A stretch of DNA of 64,000 nt. It comes from Streptomyces sp. CCM_MD2014. Lineage in GTDB: Bacteria > Actinomycetota > Actinomycetes > Streptomycetales > Streptomycetaceae. The notes under the pieces are model-generated. The model saw nothing but the letters and a program-made list of their open reading frames with translations, made no database searches and was not told where the DNA came from. The translations under genes and the position numbers were made by a program. Location: contig NZ_CP009754.1 of assembly GCF_000772045.1 (NCBI RefSeq), positions 6,696,001 to 6,760,000 of the forward strand, read 5' to 3'. How positions within the stretch are numbered: position 1 is the first letter of the stretch; each line of letters starts with the position of its first letter. Positions 7,240 through 15,743 of the stretch are shown here, piece by piece.

Positions 7240-7800
7240 ATGGCGCAGGTCAGGCCCATGCGGGCGGATGCGCGGCGTAATCGTGAGCGGTTGCTGGCGG
7301 TCGCGGCGGAGGCGTTCGCCGAGCACGGCGAGGGTGCCTCCCTGGACGACATCGCCCGGCGCGCGGGGGTGGGGGTCGGCACGCTGTACCGGCACTTCCC
7401 GACGCGGCAGGCGCTGCTGGAGGCCGCCTACCTGGAGCGCCTCGAAGCGATCGCGGTCCGCGCCGACGTGATAGCGGCCGCACGGCCGCCGGGTGCGGCG
7501 CTGGTGGCGTGGCTCGACGAGCTGGCCGTCGGCATGCTCCAGGTGCGCGGGCTGAAGGCGCTGCTCGGTACGGCCGTCACCGGTGGCGGACCCGCGTGCG
7601 GCGACTGCGTGCGGGGCGCGGCGACCCGGCTGGTGCGGGCCGCGCAGGAGGCGCGGGAACTGCGGCCGGACGTCGAGCCGGTCGAGGTGCTGCGGCTGCT
7701 GCACGGGGTGGTGACGGCGGCCGAGGCGGCCGACGAGGTGGACGGCACGGCCGTGCGGCGGTACCTCTCGCTGGTGATGGAGGGGCTGGTGCGGGGATAG
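7240..7800 (+). CDS. TetR family transcriptional regulator
   Basis: 186 residues. The N-terminal TetR helix-turn-helix is clear (RRNRERLLAVAAEAFAEHG, then ASLDDIARRAGVGVGTLYRHF, about residues 10-55). The C-terminal part is the variable ligand-binding domain, with a CGDC pair near residues 124-127. A TAGGGT at 7199-7204 is a reasonable -10 element, with an AAAGG stretch before the start. It is flanked by acdS on the same strand and by a convergent terD-like gene. No divergent neighbour indicates a target, so its ligand and regulon cannot be read from this sequence. Confidence 0.88.
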   Translation: MAQVRPMRADARRNRERLLAVAAEAFAEHGEGASLDDIARRAGVGVGTLYRHFPTRQALLEAAYLERLEAIAVRADVIAAARPPGAALVAWLDELAVGMLQVRGLKALLGTAVTGGGPACGDCVRGAATRLVRAAQEARELRPDVEPVEVLRLLHGVVTAAEAADEVDGTAVRRYLSLVMEGLVRG

Positions 7801-7804
7801 GTCC

Positions 7805-7832
7805 GAGGGGCGCCCGGCACCGGGCGCCCCTC
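7805..7832. terminator. Bidirectional terminator between tetR and terD-like gene
   Basis: GAGGGGCGCCCGG (7805-7817) and CCGGGCGCCCCTC (7820-7832) are perfect complements around a very short loop. It sits midway between convergent genes and can serve both. Confidence 0.75.
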
Positions 7833-7848
7833 CACGTCCCCGGGGCGG

Positions 7849-9063
7849 CTACAGCGCCTGTGCGGCCGGCTTCACCATCCCGCGGACCGTGCGGGACTTG
7901 ACGAAGTCGCCCATGGCGGTCATCTCCCACTCGCCCGAGTACTGGCGGATCAGCTTCGCCATCATCACGCCGGTCTGCGGCTCGGCGCTGGTGAGGTCGA
8001 ACCGGACCAGCTCCTCGCCGGTGGCGGCGTCCAGGAGGCGGCAGTAGGCCTTGGCGACCTCCGTGAACTTCTGGCCGGAGAAGGAGTTCACCGTGAAGAC
8101 CAGGCCGCTGACCTCCTGCGGGAGCCGGCCGAGGTCCACGACGATCACCTCGTCGTCGCCGCCGCCCTCGCCGGTCAGGTTGTCGCCGGAGTGCTTGATC
8201 GCGCCGTTCACGATGGAGAGCTTGCCGAAGTAGCAGCTGTCGATGTGGTTGCGCTGCGGGCCGTAGGCGATGACGGACGCGTCCAGGTCGATGTCCTTGC
8301 CGCGGTACGCCGGCTCCCAGCCGAGGCCCATCTTGACCTGGGAGAGCACCGGTCGGCCGCCCTTGACCAGGGACACCGTCTGGTTCTTCTGGAGGCTGAC
8401 CCGGCCCTTGTCGAGGTTGATCTTGCCGGTGCCCGGTGCGGGGGCCGGCGGAGCGGCGGGCGGGGCGGGCGGCGCGGCGGGCATCGTGGGCGCGGCGGCG
8501 GGCGGGGGCGGGGGCGTGGCCGCGTGGGACCGCTGCGGGGCCGGGGGTGCGGCCGGCGCGGGCTCCTCCACCGTGACGCCGAAGTCCGTCGCGATGCCGG
8601 CCAGGCCGTTGGCGTAGCCCTGGCCGACCGCGCGGGCCTTCCAGGCGCCGCCTCGCAGATAGACCTCGACGATGACCAGGGCGGTCTCGGTGCCGAGCTG
8701 CGGGGGCGTGAAGGTGGCGAGGACGGAGTCGTCGTCGGCGTTGCGGATGGTGGCGGTCGGCTCGATGCCCTGGAAGGTCTGGCCGGCGGCGTCCGGGCTG
8801 GCGGTGACGACGATCTTCTCGATGCCCGGCGGGACGGCGGTGGTGTCGACCGTGATCGCGTCCGGGGCGGTGCCGCCGCCGGAGCGGTAGGTCACGCCCT
8901 GGCCGGTGGGCTGGTTGTAGAAGATGAAGTCGTCGTCGGAGCGCACCTTGCCGTCGGCGGTGAGCAGCAGGCCCGATACGTCGAGCCGCACGGGCGCGGC
9001 GACGTCCACCGTCACGCGGGCGGCGGAGAGGGGGATGTTCGAGCCGGGGGTCATAGCTGTCAT
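7849..9063 (-). CDS. Double TerD-domain stress protein
   Basis: 404 residues with two TerD (tellurium/stress, Ca2+-binding) domains. The first spans about residues 5-170 (LDVSGLLLTADGKVRSDDDF). The second spans about 225-400, with the acidic Ca2+ site around DNLTGEGGGDDE. They are joined by a Pro/Ala-rich linker of about 50 residues. TerD-like proteins are cytoplasmic, abundant in Streptomyces, and linked to Ca2+-dependent stress responses, tellurite resistance and differentiation. The exact role is unknown. An internal ATG at 9054 is an alternative start; neither has an evident Shine-Dalgarno. Most family members have a single domain, so the duplication is the notable point. Confidence 0.85.
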   Translation of the reverse strand: MTAMTPGSNIPLSAARVTVDVAAPVRLDVSGLLLTADGKVRSDDDFIFYNQPTGQGVTYRSGGGTAPDAITVDTTAVPPGIEKIVVTASPDAAGQTFQGIEPTATIRNADDDSVLATFTPPQLGTETALVIVEVYLRGGAWKARAVGQGYANGLAGIATDFGVTVEEPAPAAPPAPQRSHAATPPPPPAAAPTMPAAPPAPPAAPPAPAPGTGKINLDKGRVSLQKNQTVSLVKGGRPVLSQVKMGLGWEPAYRGKDIDLDASVIAYGPQRNHIDSCYFGKLSIVNGAIKHSGDNLTGEGGGDDEVIVVDLGRLPQEVSGLVFTVNSFSGQKFTEVAKAYCRLLDAATGEELVRFDLTSAEPQTGVMMAKLIRQYSGEWEMTAMGDFVKSRTVRGMVKPAAQAL

Positions 9064-9139
9064 GCCGGGTGAACGAGCGGGGGCGTTTTACCGTTCCCTT
9101 ACCCGGGGGCCAATCGGGTCGGGGTCGTGTCCCGCCAGG

Positions 9140-9361
9140 TCAGCGGCGGTTTCGGGGGTGGTTGCGGGCCGTGCGTTCGTTGCCGTGCTTGTAGTTGCCG
9201 GTCCAGCGGGCCATGACCAGCTGGGGGTCGCCCGCGGTGGCCTCTTGCAGGAAGCGGGCGGCCCGGGAGCCGTTGAGGGTGGTGGCGGCGTGGTTGTGGT
9301 GGGTGATGTGGACGGTGCCGGATGCGGTGGCTGTGTAGGCGAAGCCGTGGGGTTTGGGCAT
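9140..9361 (-). CDS. Small conserved-type hypothetical protein (73 aa)
   Basis: A 73-residue basic protein starting MPKPHGFAYTATASGTVHIT and containing a His-rich THHNH segment and an Arg/Asn-rich tail. It has no signal peptide or membrane segment. I recall similar small proteins in Streptomyces but no assigned function. A longer reading of the frame begins upstream inside a dispersed repeat and is rejected, because coding character starts at this ATG. It sits between the TerD-type gene and the polyol operon, all on the minus strand. Confidence 0.55.
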   Translation of the reverse strand: MPKPHGFAYTATASGTVHITHHNHAATTLNGSRAARFLQEATAGDPQLVMARWTGNYKHGNERTARNHPRNRR

Positions 9362-9393
9362 GCGGGGGATCGTACGGGGGGTGGGGGCGGCGG

Positions 9394-9507
9394 GCTCGGG
9401 GTTTTCGCCCCCGCCGCCCCTTTCCGTTCCCGTCCCTGGGGGCTGCCGCCCCCCAGACCTCCGCCTTTCGGCCTGAACGGCCTCGTCCTCGAACGCCGGG
9501 CGGGCTA
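9394..9507 (+). repeat. Dispersed Streptomyces intergenic repeat, copy 1
   Basis: About 110 nt beginning TTCGCCCCCGCCGCCCC, with a GGGGGCTGCCGCCCCC hairpin in the middle and ending near CCTCGTCCTCGAACGCCGG. A closely similar copy in the other orientation lies at 63835-63945, inside cobB. Sequences of this type are frequent between Streptomyces genes (recollection). Here it fills the gap between the zinc dehydrogenase and the small gene at 9140. Confidence 0.7.
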
Positions 9508-9512
9508 AAGGC

Positions 9513-10502
9513 TCACGGCACGACCACGATCTTGCGGCCCACACCCGCCGCGAACTGCTCCAGGGCCTGCGGGTAGCGGTCCAGTTCGATGCGGTCGCTG
9601 ATGAAGACGTCCGGGTCCAGGACACCGTTCGCGAACAGTTCCGCCGCGCGCTCGTAGCTGTGGAGGACGGCCATCGAGCCGGTGATGGTGATCTCCTGGT
9701 TGTAGATGCGGTACGGGTCGATCTGCACGCGCGTCGCGTAGTCGGCGACGCCGAACTGGAGGAACGTGCCGGCCTTGGCGACCCGGTCCAGGCCGTCCTG
9801 GATCGCCGCCGCGTTGCCCGTGGCGTCGATGACCAGGTCCCAGCCCTGGGGGCGGTCCAGCTCGTCCGGGGTCGCCGCCGACGCCGAGACGCCGAGGTTG
9901 CGGGCCGTTTCCAGGCGGGCCGGGTTGAGGTCGACCATGTCGACGCTGGCCGCGCCGGTCCGCTTGGCCAGCTCCAGCATCATCAGGCCCATCGTGCCGG
10001 AGCCGTAGATCAGGACGTGGGCGCCGAGGCGGGACTGGAGGACGTCGTAGCCGCGGACGGCGCAGGACAGCGGCTCGATCAGGGCCGCGTCCTGGGTGCG
10101 GACGTGCTCGGGGAGCTTCACGCAGTTCGCGACCGGCGCCACCGCGTACTGGGCCGCGCCGCCCGCCGTCGTCACGCCGATGGCCGCCCAGCGTTCGCAG
10201 AGGTTGTTGTGGCCGGTGCGGCAGTAGCGGCACTCGTAGCAGTAGAGGGAGGGGTCGACGGCCACCTGGTCGCCGACCGCCACCTCCGTGACCTGGGCGC
10301 CGACGCCGACCACGGAGCCCGCGAACTCGTGGCCCGGCACGATCGGGAGCTTGGGCGCGAACTCGCCCTGGAGGATGTGCAGGTCGGTGCCGCACAGGCC
10401 GCAGGCGGCGACCTCGACGACGACCTCGCGCGGCCCTGGCGTCGGGTCGGGGACCTCGGTGACGACGGCGCGGCCCACGGACTCGATGACGGCGGCCTTC
10501 AT
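9513..10502 (-). CDS. Zinc-dependent alcohol (polyol) dehydrogenase
   Basis: 329 residues of the medium-chain dehydrogenase family. Catalytic zinc ligands are the Cys in CGLCGTD and the HE pair in PGHEF (about residues 37-60). A structural-zinc cysteine cluster CYECRYCRTGHNNLC follows, and the NAD(P) Rossmann motif is GSGTMGL. It is the last gene of a minus-strand operon and overlaps the preceding permease by 4 nt (ATGA). The operon encodes a polyol-type ABC importer and a DeoR regulator. So it probably oxidises the imported sugar alcohol (sorbitol, mannitol, arabitol or similar) to a ketose. The substrate is not determinable from sequence alone. Confidence 0.82.
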   Translation of the reverse strand: MKAAVIESVGRAVVTEVPDPTPGPREVVVEVAACGLCGTDLHILQGEFAPKLPIVPGHEFAGSVVGVGAQVTEVAVGDQVAVDPSLYCYECRYCRTGHNNLCERWAAIGVTTAGGAAQYAVAPVANCVKLPEHVRTQDAALIEPLSCAVRGYDVLQSRLGAHVLIYGSGTMGLMMLELAKRTGAASVDMVDLNPARLETARNLGVSASAATPDELDRPQGWDLVIDATGNAAAIQDGLDRVAKAGTFLQFGVADYATRVQIDPYRIYNQEITITGSMAVLHSYERAAELFANGVLDPDVFISDRIELDRYPQALEQFAAGVGRKIVVVP

Positions 10503-11377
10503 TTCACGGCTCCCAACGACAGGCCCTGGACCAGTTTGTCCTGGGCGGCGAACCCCGCGGCGAGCACCGGCAGGGAGATGACGAGCGACGCGGCGCACAC
10601 CTTGGCCAGGAAGAGGCCCTGGCTGGTGATGAAGCCGGTCAGGAAGACGGGGGCGGTCTCGGCGACCACGCCCGTCAGCACCCGGGCGAAGAGCAGTTCG
10701 TTCCAGCTGAAGATGAAGCAGATCAGGGACGTCGCCGCGATGCCCGGGAGGGCGATGGGGGCCACGACCCGGACCAGGATCGTGGGCAGCTTGGCGCCGT
10801 CCACCCGGGCCGCCTCGATGATCGCGACCGGGACCTCGGCCAGGAAGGACTGCATCATCCAGACCGCGATCGGCAGGTTCATCGACGTGTAGAGGATGAC
10901 CAGCAGCCAGATGTTGTCCAGCATGTCGGTGTTCTTGGCGAACAGGTAGATCGGCAGCAGGCCCGCCACCACCGGCAGCATCTTGGTGGAGAGGAAGAAG
11001 AACAGGACGTCCGTCCACTTCTTCACCGGGCGGATGGACAGGGCGTAGGCGGCGGGCAGGGCCAGCACCAGGACGAAGAGCGTCGAGGCGATCGACGCCA
11101 CCGCCGAGTTGATCAGCGCCGGCCAGGGGCTGGCCCCGCCGCCCGCGCCGAAGAACTCGCGGTAGCCGTCCAGCGTCAGCGAGGCCGCGAAGGAGGGCGG
11201 GTTGGTGGCGGCGTCCGCCTCCGAGTGGAAGGAGGTCAGCGCCATCCACGCGATGGGCAGGAAGAAGACGATGCCGACCAGCCAGGCCACCAGGCCGAGG
11301 CCGGCACCGGCCCTGCGGCGGGTGCGTACGGGCGGCTTGGCGTCGGTGACGACGGGGCGTACGGCGGTGGCGGTCAT
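10499..11377 (-). CDS. ABC sugar/polyol importer, permease (MalG type)
   Basis: 292 residues, six predicted membrane helices. The ABC permease EAA loop is present as IIEAARVDGAKLPTILVRVVAPIALPG. It pairs with the permease encoded immediately upstream, overlapping it by 4 nt, and its own stop overlaps the dehydrogenase start. The membrane pore imports substrate handed over by the lipoprotein at 12315-13685. No ATPase gene is in the operon; in Streptomyces such importers commonly share the MsiK ATPase. Confidence 0.88.
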   Translation of the reverse strand: MTATAVRPVVTDAKPPVRTRRRAGAGLGLVAWLVGIVFFLPIAWMALTSFHSEADAATNPPSFAASLTLDGYREFFGAGGGASPWPALINSAVASIASTLFVLVLALPAAYALSIRPVKKWTDVLFFFLSTKMLPVVAGLLPIYLFAKNTDMLDNIWLLVILYTSMNLPIAVWMMQSFLAEVPVAIIEAARVDGAKLPTILVRVVAPIALPGIAATSLICFIFSWNELLFARVLTGVVAETAPVFLTGFITSQGLFLAKVCAASLVISLPVLAAGFAAQDKLVQGLSLGAVK

Positions 11378-12318
11378 GCGCGGCCGACCTCCTCGCGGAA
11401 CAGGGACGACACCACGCGCAGCGCGAAGGTGGCGATGATGATCGAGCCGATGACGACCAGGACGCCCGCGGCCGAGGCGAGGCCGTTCTCGTGGGCCTGG
11501 TAGAAGCTCTGGTAGACGGTGTAGGGCAGGTTGGCCGTGCCCAGGCCGCCGGACGTGATGGTGAAGACGGCGTCGAAGTTCTGGACGATGTAGATCGAGC
11601 CGAGCAGGGCGCCGAGTTCGAGGTAGCGGCGCAGGTGGGGCAGGGTGAGGTGGACGAAGATCTGCCAGTCGCCCGCGCCGTCCACCCGGGCGGCCTCGAT
11701 CTGCTGCTGGTCCCGGCTCTGCAGTCCGGCCAGCAGGATGAGCATCATGAACGGCGTCCACTGCCACACCAGGGAGGCCTCGACCGCGAGCAGCGGGGTG
11801 CTGGAGATCCAGTCCGGCTGCGGTCCGCCGACGTAGTGCAACAGGCCGTTGAGCAGGCCGTACTCGGGGTTGTAGAGAACGTGTTTCCAGAGCAGGGCCG
11901 CCGCGACCGGGACCACCAGGAACGGCGCGATCATGAGGGTGCGGACCACGCCGCGGCCCTTGAACTTCCGGTCCAGGAGCAGGGCGAGGGCCAGGCCGAG
12001 GACCAGGCTGGCCAGGACGACCGCCACGGTGAGCAGGATCGTCGTCCACACCGACTTGCGCAGGGCGGGGTCGCCGAGGACGTCGCCGTAGTTGGCGAAG
12101 CCGGCGAAGCTGCGGGCGTCCGGGTAGAGGGCGTTCCAGTCGAAGAAGGAGATCACCAGGGTCGCCACGAAGGGCAGCTGGGTGACCGCGATCATGAAGA
12201 TCAGGGCGGGGAGGAGCGGGGCGCGGGTGGCCCAGGCGCGCAGCCGGCCGGCCGGCGGGCGGACGGTGGGGCGCGTGTGGTCGGGTGCGGCCGAGGGGGC
12301 CGTGGTCGTGGCGGTCAT
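11374..12318 (-). CDS. ABC sugar/polyol importer, permease (MalF type)
   Basis: 314 residues with six membrane helices after a charged, Pro-rich cytoplasmic N-terminus. The EAA loop reads IEAARVDGAGDWQIFVHLTLPHL. The start overlaps the stop of the solute-binding protein gene by 4 nt and its stop overlaps the start of the second permease in the same way. It forms the heterodimeric membrane channel with that second permease. Similarity of layout is to the SmoEFG/MtlEFG polyol transporters. Confidence 0.88.
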   Translation of the reverse strand: MTATTTAPSAAPDHTRPTVRPPAGRLRAWATRAPLLPALIFMIAVTQLPFVATLVISFFDWNALYPDARSFAGFANYGDVLGDPALRKSVWTTILLTVAVVLASLVLGLALALLLDRKFKGRGVVRTLMIAPFLVVPVAAALLWKHVLYNPEYGLLNGLLHYVGGPQPDWISSTPLLAVEASLVWQWTPFMMLILLAGLQSRDQQQIEAARVDGAGDWQIFVHLTLPHLRRYLELGALLGSIYIVQNFDAVFTITSGGLGTANLPYTVYQSFYQAHENGLASAAGVLVVIGSIIIATFALRVVSSLFREEVGRA

Positions 12319-13685
12319 CGTCCCTCGTACTCCTCGGAGATCTGCTCGGCGAGCTGCTGGGACTTCTTCAGGGCCTCCTCGACGGACTGGCGTCCGGCGA
12401 TGGCCGCGCTGATCTCCTGCGAGACCTTGGTACCGAGGTCGGTGAACTCGGGGATGCCGACGAACTGGATGCCGGGCGCGGGCCGCGGCTGCACGCCGGG
12501 GTCCTTGGGCTTGGCCCCCTCGATGGCCTTCCTGGTCATCTCCTGGAAGGCCGCGGCCTCCTTGACGTAGGCCGGGTTCTCGTACGTCGAGGCGCGCTTG
12601 CCGGCCGGGACGTTGGACCAGCCGATCTCGTCGCCGACCAGCTGCTCGTACTCCTTGCTGGAGGCCCAGGAGACGAACTTCCAGGCCTTGTCGGCGTTGC
12701 GGGAGGCCTTCTGGATGCCCCAGGCCCAGGTGTAGAGCCAGCCGGCGGAGTCCGTCTTCTCCACCGGGGCGGGCGCGTAGCCGATCTTGCCCTTGACCGG
12801 GGAGTCGGCGGCGTCCAGGGAGCCGGCCGCGGAGGTGGCGTCGTACCACATGGCGACCTTGCCCTGGGTCATGTTGTTCAGGCACTCGGCGAAGCCGGAC
12901 TGGGCGGCGCCGGACTCGCCGTGCTCGCGGACCAGGCCGACATAGAACTTCGTCGCCTTCTCCCACTCGGGGGAGTCGAGCCGGGCCTGCCAGTCCTGGT
13001 CGAACCAGGTGCCGCCGAAGGTGTTCACGACCGTCGTCAGGGGCGCCATCAGCTCGCCCCAGCCGGGCAGTCCGCGCAGGCAGATGCCCTTCATGCCGGG
13101 CTCGGCCCCGTCGAGCTTCTCGGCGAAGTCCGCCACCTGGGTCCAGGTGGGATGCTCGGGCATGGTCAGGCCCGCCTCGGCGAACAGGTCCTTGCGGTAC
13201 ATCAGGAAGGACGACTCGCCGTAGAAGGGCTGCCCGTAGAGCTTGCCGTCGTCGCCGGTGAGGGACTCGCGCATCGGGCCGAGGATGTCCTCCTCGTCGT
13301 AGCCGGCGTCCTCGGCGACGTAGGAGTTCATCTCGTGCAGCCAGTCGTTGCGGGCGTAGATCGGTATCTCGTAGTTGGAGAGGGTCGCCACGTCGTACTG
13401 GCCGGCCTGGTTGGCGAAGTCCTGGCTGATCTTGTCGCGGACGTCGTTCTCGGGCAGGACGGTGAAGTTCACCTTGATGCCGGTGTCCTTGGTGAAGTGG
13501 TCCGCGGTGAGCTTCTGCAGCTCGACCATCTGCGGGTTGTTCACCATCAGGACGTTGATGGCGTTGCCGCCGGATCCGGCGCCGCCCGCCCCGACCCAGC
13601 AGCCGGTGAGCAGCGGGGCGAGCAGCGTCCCTGCGGCGGCCATGGCGAGCGTGGCTCGCGGCCTCCGTCGGCTCTGGGTTCGCAT
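12315..13685 (-). CDS. Polyol/sugar ABC transporter substrate-binding lipoprotein
   Basis: 456 residues. A lipoprotein signal with Arg-rich n-region and lipobox LLTGC puts the lipid-modified Cys near residue 29. The mature part is a family 1 extracellular solute-binding protein. The segment GKVAMWYDATSAAGSL and the spacing around WFDQDWQARLDSPEW recall the sorbitol/mannitol-binding proteins SmoE and MtlE, so a sugar alcohol is the likely ligand. It acts at the outer face of the membrane, feeding the two permeases downstream. AGGAG precedes the start by about 9 nt. A 110-nt gap separates it from the DeoR gene, enough for its own promoter. Confidence 0.87.
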   Translation of the reverse strand: MRTQSRRRPRATLAMAAAGTLLAPLLTGCWVGAGGAGSGGNAINVLMVNNPQMVELQKLTADHFTKDTGIKVNFTVLPENDVRDKISQDFANQAGQYDVATLSNYEIPIYARNDWLHEMNSYVAEDAGYDEEDILGPMRESLTGDDGKLYGQPFYGESSFLMYRKDLFAEAGLTMPEHPTWTQVADFAEKLDGAEPGMKGICLRGLPGWGELMAPLTTVVNTFGGTWFDQDWQARLDSPEWEKATKFYVGLVREHGESGAAQSGFAECLNNMTQGKVAMWYDATSAAGSLDAADSPVKGKIGYAPAPVEKTDSAGWLYTWAWGIQKASRNADKAWKFVSWASSKEYEQLVGDEIGWSNVPAGKRASTYENPAYVKEAAAFQEMTRKAIEGAKPKDPGVQPRPAPGIQFVGIPEFTDLGTKVSQEISAAIAGRQSVEEALKKSQQLAEQISEEYEGR

Positions 13686-13795
13686 GGATCGCTCCTGAAC
13701 GTTTGGGGAGGTAAAGGGAGGTAAGGGGCAGTGGGAGGGGTGGGTGTGCCGTGCGGGGAGGAAACGGGCTGTGCGGGACGGGCAGTGGCGGCGGC

Positions 13796-14566
13796 TCAGA
13801 CGCGGATGACCTGGGGGCCGAGCAGCGAATAGCGGTGGGCCTCGGCCGTGGGGAGCAGCGTGCTGGTGACGATGGCCTCCAGGGCGCCGACCTCCGCGAA
13901 CCGGCAGAAGCTGGCCGCGCCGAACTTGGTGTGCGCGCCGACGAACACCGTGCGGCGGGCGGCCCGGACGGCCTGCGCCTTGACCTCGCTGACCGCCGGG
14001 TCGGGGGTGGTGAGACCGTGCTCGCGGGAGATGCCGTTGGCACCGATGTACGCCAGGTCGATGACGAAGCCGGCCAGCATCTTCGTCGTCCAGTGGTCGA
14101 CGGTCGCCAGGGTGCCCGAGCGGACCCGGCCGCCGAGCAGCAGGACGGAGGCGTCGCCGGCCTCGGCCAGTGCGCCGGCCACCGGCAGGGACGCGGTGAC
14201 CACGGTCAGCGGCCGGTCGCGGGGCAGGGCCTCGGCGATGAGCTGGGGGGTGAAGCCCTCGTCGATGAAGACCGTCTCCGCGTCGCCGAGCAGTTCGGCC
14301 GCCGCGGACGCGATCCGGCGCTTCTCGGGCACGTGGCTGGTGGCGCGGAAGGCGAGCGTGGTCTCGAACCCGGCGCTCTCCACCGGGTAGGCGCCGCCGT
14401 GGGTGCGGCGGACCAGGCCGTGGTCCTCCAGGGCGCGCAGGTCCCGTCGTACGGTCTCCTTCGCCACGCCGAGTTCGGCGGCGAGCGCGGTGACGTCGAC
14501 CGAGCCGGTGGCGCGGGCGACCCGCACGATCTCGTGCCGTCGCTCTTCCGTCGTCCTCGTGTTCAT
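13796..14566 (-). CDS. DeoR family regulator of the polyol operon
   Basis: 256 residues. The N-terminal DeoR helix-turn-helix is textbook (RRHEIVRVARATGSVDVTALA, then LGVAKETVRRDLRALEDHGLVRRTHGGA). The C-terminal domain is the phosphosugar-binding sensor fold (VFIDEGFT, LLGGRVRSGTLATVDH, ANGISREHGLTT). Start chosen at ATG 14566, which has GGCAGG 8 nt upstream; a GTG at 14584 lacks such a site. It is transcribed ahead of the binding-protein and permease genes and probably represses them until a phosphorylated sugar signal accumulates. Confidence 0.87.
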   Translation of the reverse strand: MNTRTTEERRHEIVRVARATGSVDVTALAAELGVAKETVRRDLRALEDHGLVRRTHGGAYPVESAGFETTLAFRATSHVPEKRRIASAAAELLGDAETVFIDEGFTPQLIAEALPRDRPLTVVTASLPVAGALAEAGDASVLLLGGRVRSGTLATVDHWTTKMLAGFVIDLAYIGANGISREHGLTTPDPAVSEVKAQAVRAARRTVFVGAHTKFGAASFCRFAEVGALEAIVTSTLLPTAEAHRYSLLGPQVIRV

Positions 14567-14784
14567 GCCGAACACCTGCCTCACCGCCTCGTCGCCGTGT
14601 GGTTGCCCGTTCGGGCCCGCGTGGCCCTTGGGGGAAGTTCTACAGGCGTCCTGCGGCGCTGACCAGGCCTGTTGCGGATCCGATACTGCCCGGGTGTGCC
14701 CGTTTGCCGTGCCGGGTGCCCGTCTCGGACCTGGGGCGCAGCGCGGAGCGGGGTGAGAACGGGCAGTGCGGATGCCCGTATGCC

Positions 14785-14819
14785 GAAGCGGACGGGCCCG
14801 TTCGGTGCCCGTCCGCTTC
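14785..14819 (-). terminator. Terminator hairpin downstream of uronate dehydrogenase
   Basis: GAAGCGGACGGGC (14785-14797) pairs perfectly with GCCCGTCCGCTTC (14807-14819) around a 9-nt loop. It follows the minus-strand udh gene, 30 nt past its stop, and also separates it from deoR. Confidence 0.7.
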
Positions 14820-14848
14820 TTCGGGGGTGCTGCGGGGTCGTCTTCCGG

Positions 14849-15658
14849 TCAGTACGGCCAGATCGGGGGGTCGGTCACGAAGTGGCCGCCCAGGCACGCG
14901 TGCGCGGGGTCGTCCGGGTCGAGGTCGCCGTGCTCGGCGAGGAGCTTGGCGGCGTACGGCTCGGAGTCGTCCTGCGGCTCGTAACCGAGCGCCCGCGCGG
15001 AGGTGAGGTCCCACCACAGGCGGGTGTTGGCGGAGGAGCCGTGGACGACGGTGTGCCCGACGTTCTCGGCGGTGAGCGCCGCGTGGAAGAGACGGGCGCC
15101 GTCGGCGGGGCTCATCCACACCGAGAGCATGCGCACGCTGGTCGGCTCCGGGAAGCAGGAGCCGATGCGGACCGAGACGGTCTCGATGCCGTGCTTGTCC
15201 CAGTAGAGCTGGGCGAGGTCCTCGCCGAAGCACTTGGACAGGCCGTAGAAGGTGTCCGGGCGGCGCGGCGTCTCGACGGGGATGAGGGGGTCGTCGCCCT
15301 GCGGGCGCGGGGTGTAGCCGACGGCGTGGTTGGAGGAGGCGAAGACGACGCGGCCGACGCCCTCCTCGCGGGCGGCCTCGTACAGGTTGTAGGTGCCCTC
15401 GATGTTCGCCGCGAGGATCTTCTCGAAAGAGGCTTCCAGGGAGATGCCCGCGAGGTGGATGATCGCGTCGACGCCCCGGACCGCCTCACGCAGGGCGTCC
15501 CGGTCGGCGAGGTCGGCGACGATCGCGTCCGGCTCTCCCTCGACCGGGCGCAGATCGAGCAGGCGCAGCCGGTAGCCGTGGCCGGGGAGCAGTTCCCGCA
15601 TCAGGGTGCCGAGGCCGCCGGCGGCGCCGGTGAGCAGGACGGTGCGGGGAGCGGGCAT
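14849..15658 (-). CDS. udh: Uronate dehydrogenase (NAD-dependent epimerase/dehydratase fold)
   Basis: 269 residues, the size of characterised uronate dehydrogenases. A short-chain fold with a GAAGGLG NAD site at the N-terminus, FASSNHAVGY and a YGLSK catalytic Tyr-Lys pair. The combination of SSNHAVGY with the short C-terminus is typical of Udh, which oxidises D-glucuronate or D-galacturonate to the aldarolactone. AGGAG precedes the ATG by 8 nt. It is divergent from kdgD, the enzyme two steps further along the oxidative uronate pathway, with back-to-back promoters between them. A generic sugar epimerase remains possible but the context argues against it. Confidence 0.8.
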   Translation of the reverse strand: MPAPRTVLLTGAAGGLGTLMRELLPGHGYRLRLLDLRPVEGEPDAIVADLADRDALREAVRGVDAIIHLAGISLEASFEKILAANIEGTYNLYEAAREEGVGRVVFASSNHAVGYTPRPQGDDPLIPVETPRRPDTFYGLSKCFGEDLAQLYWDKHGIETVSVRIGSCFPEPTSVRMLSVWMSPADGARLFHAALTAENVGHTVVHGSSANTRLWWDLTSARALGYEPQDDSEPYAAKLLAEHGDLDPDDPAHACLGGHFVTDPPIWPY

Positions 15659-15743
15659 CCTCGGGACTCCTAGGTCTCCTGAAGCGGCAGCCCTCGCACG
15701 CCGGGCGGTGCACCGTGGCCGGTCGTACGAGTGCGTGCCTCGT

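Noticed and set aside
9505..10395. Alternative-frame open reading frame overlapping the zinc dehydrogenase
   Set aside because: Arg/Pro/Gly-rich and without motifs, whereas the accepted frame has complete zinc and NAD motifs.
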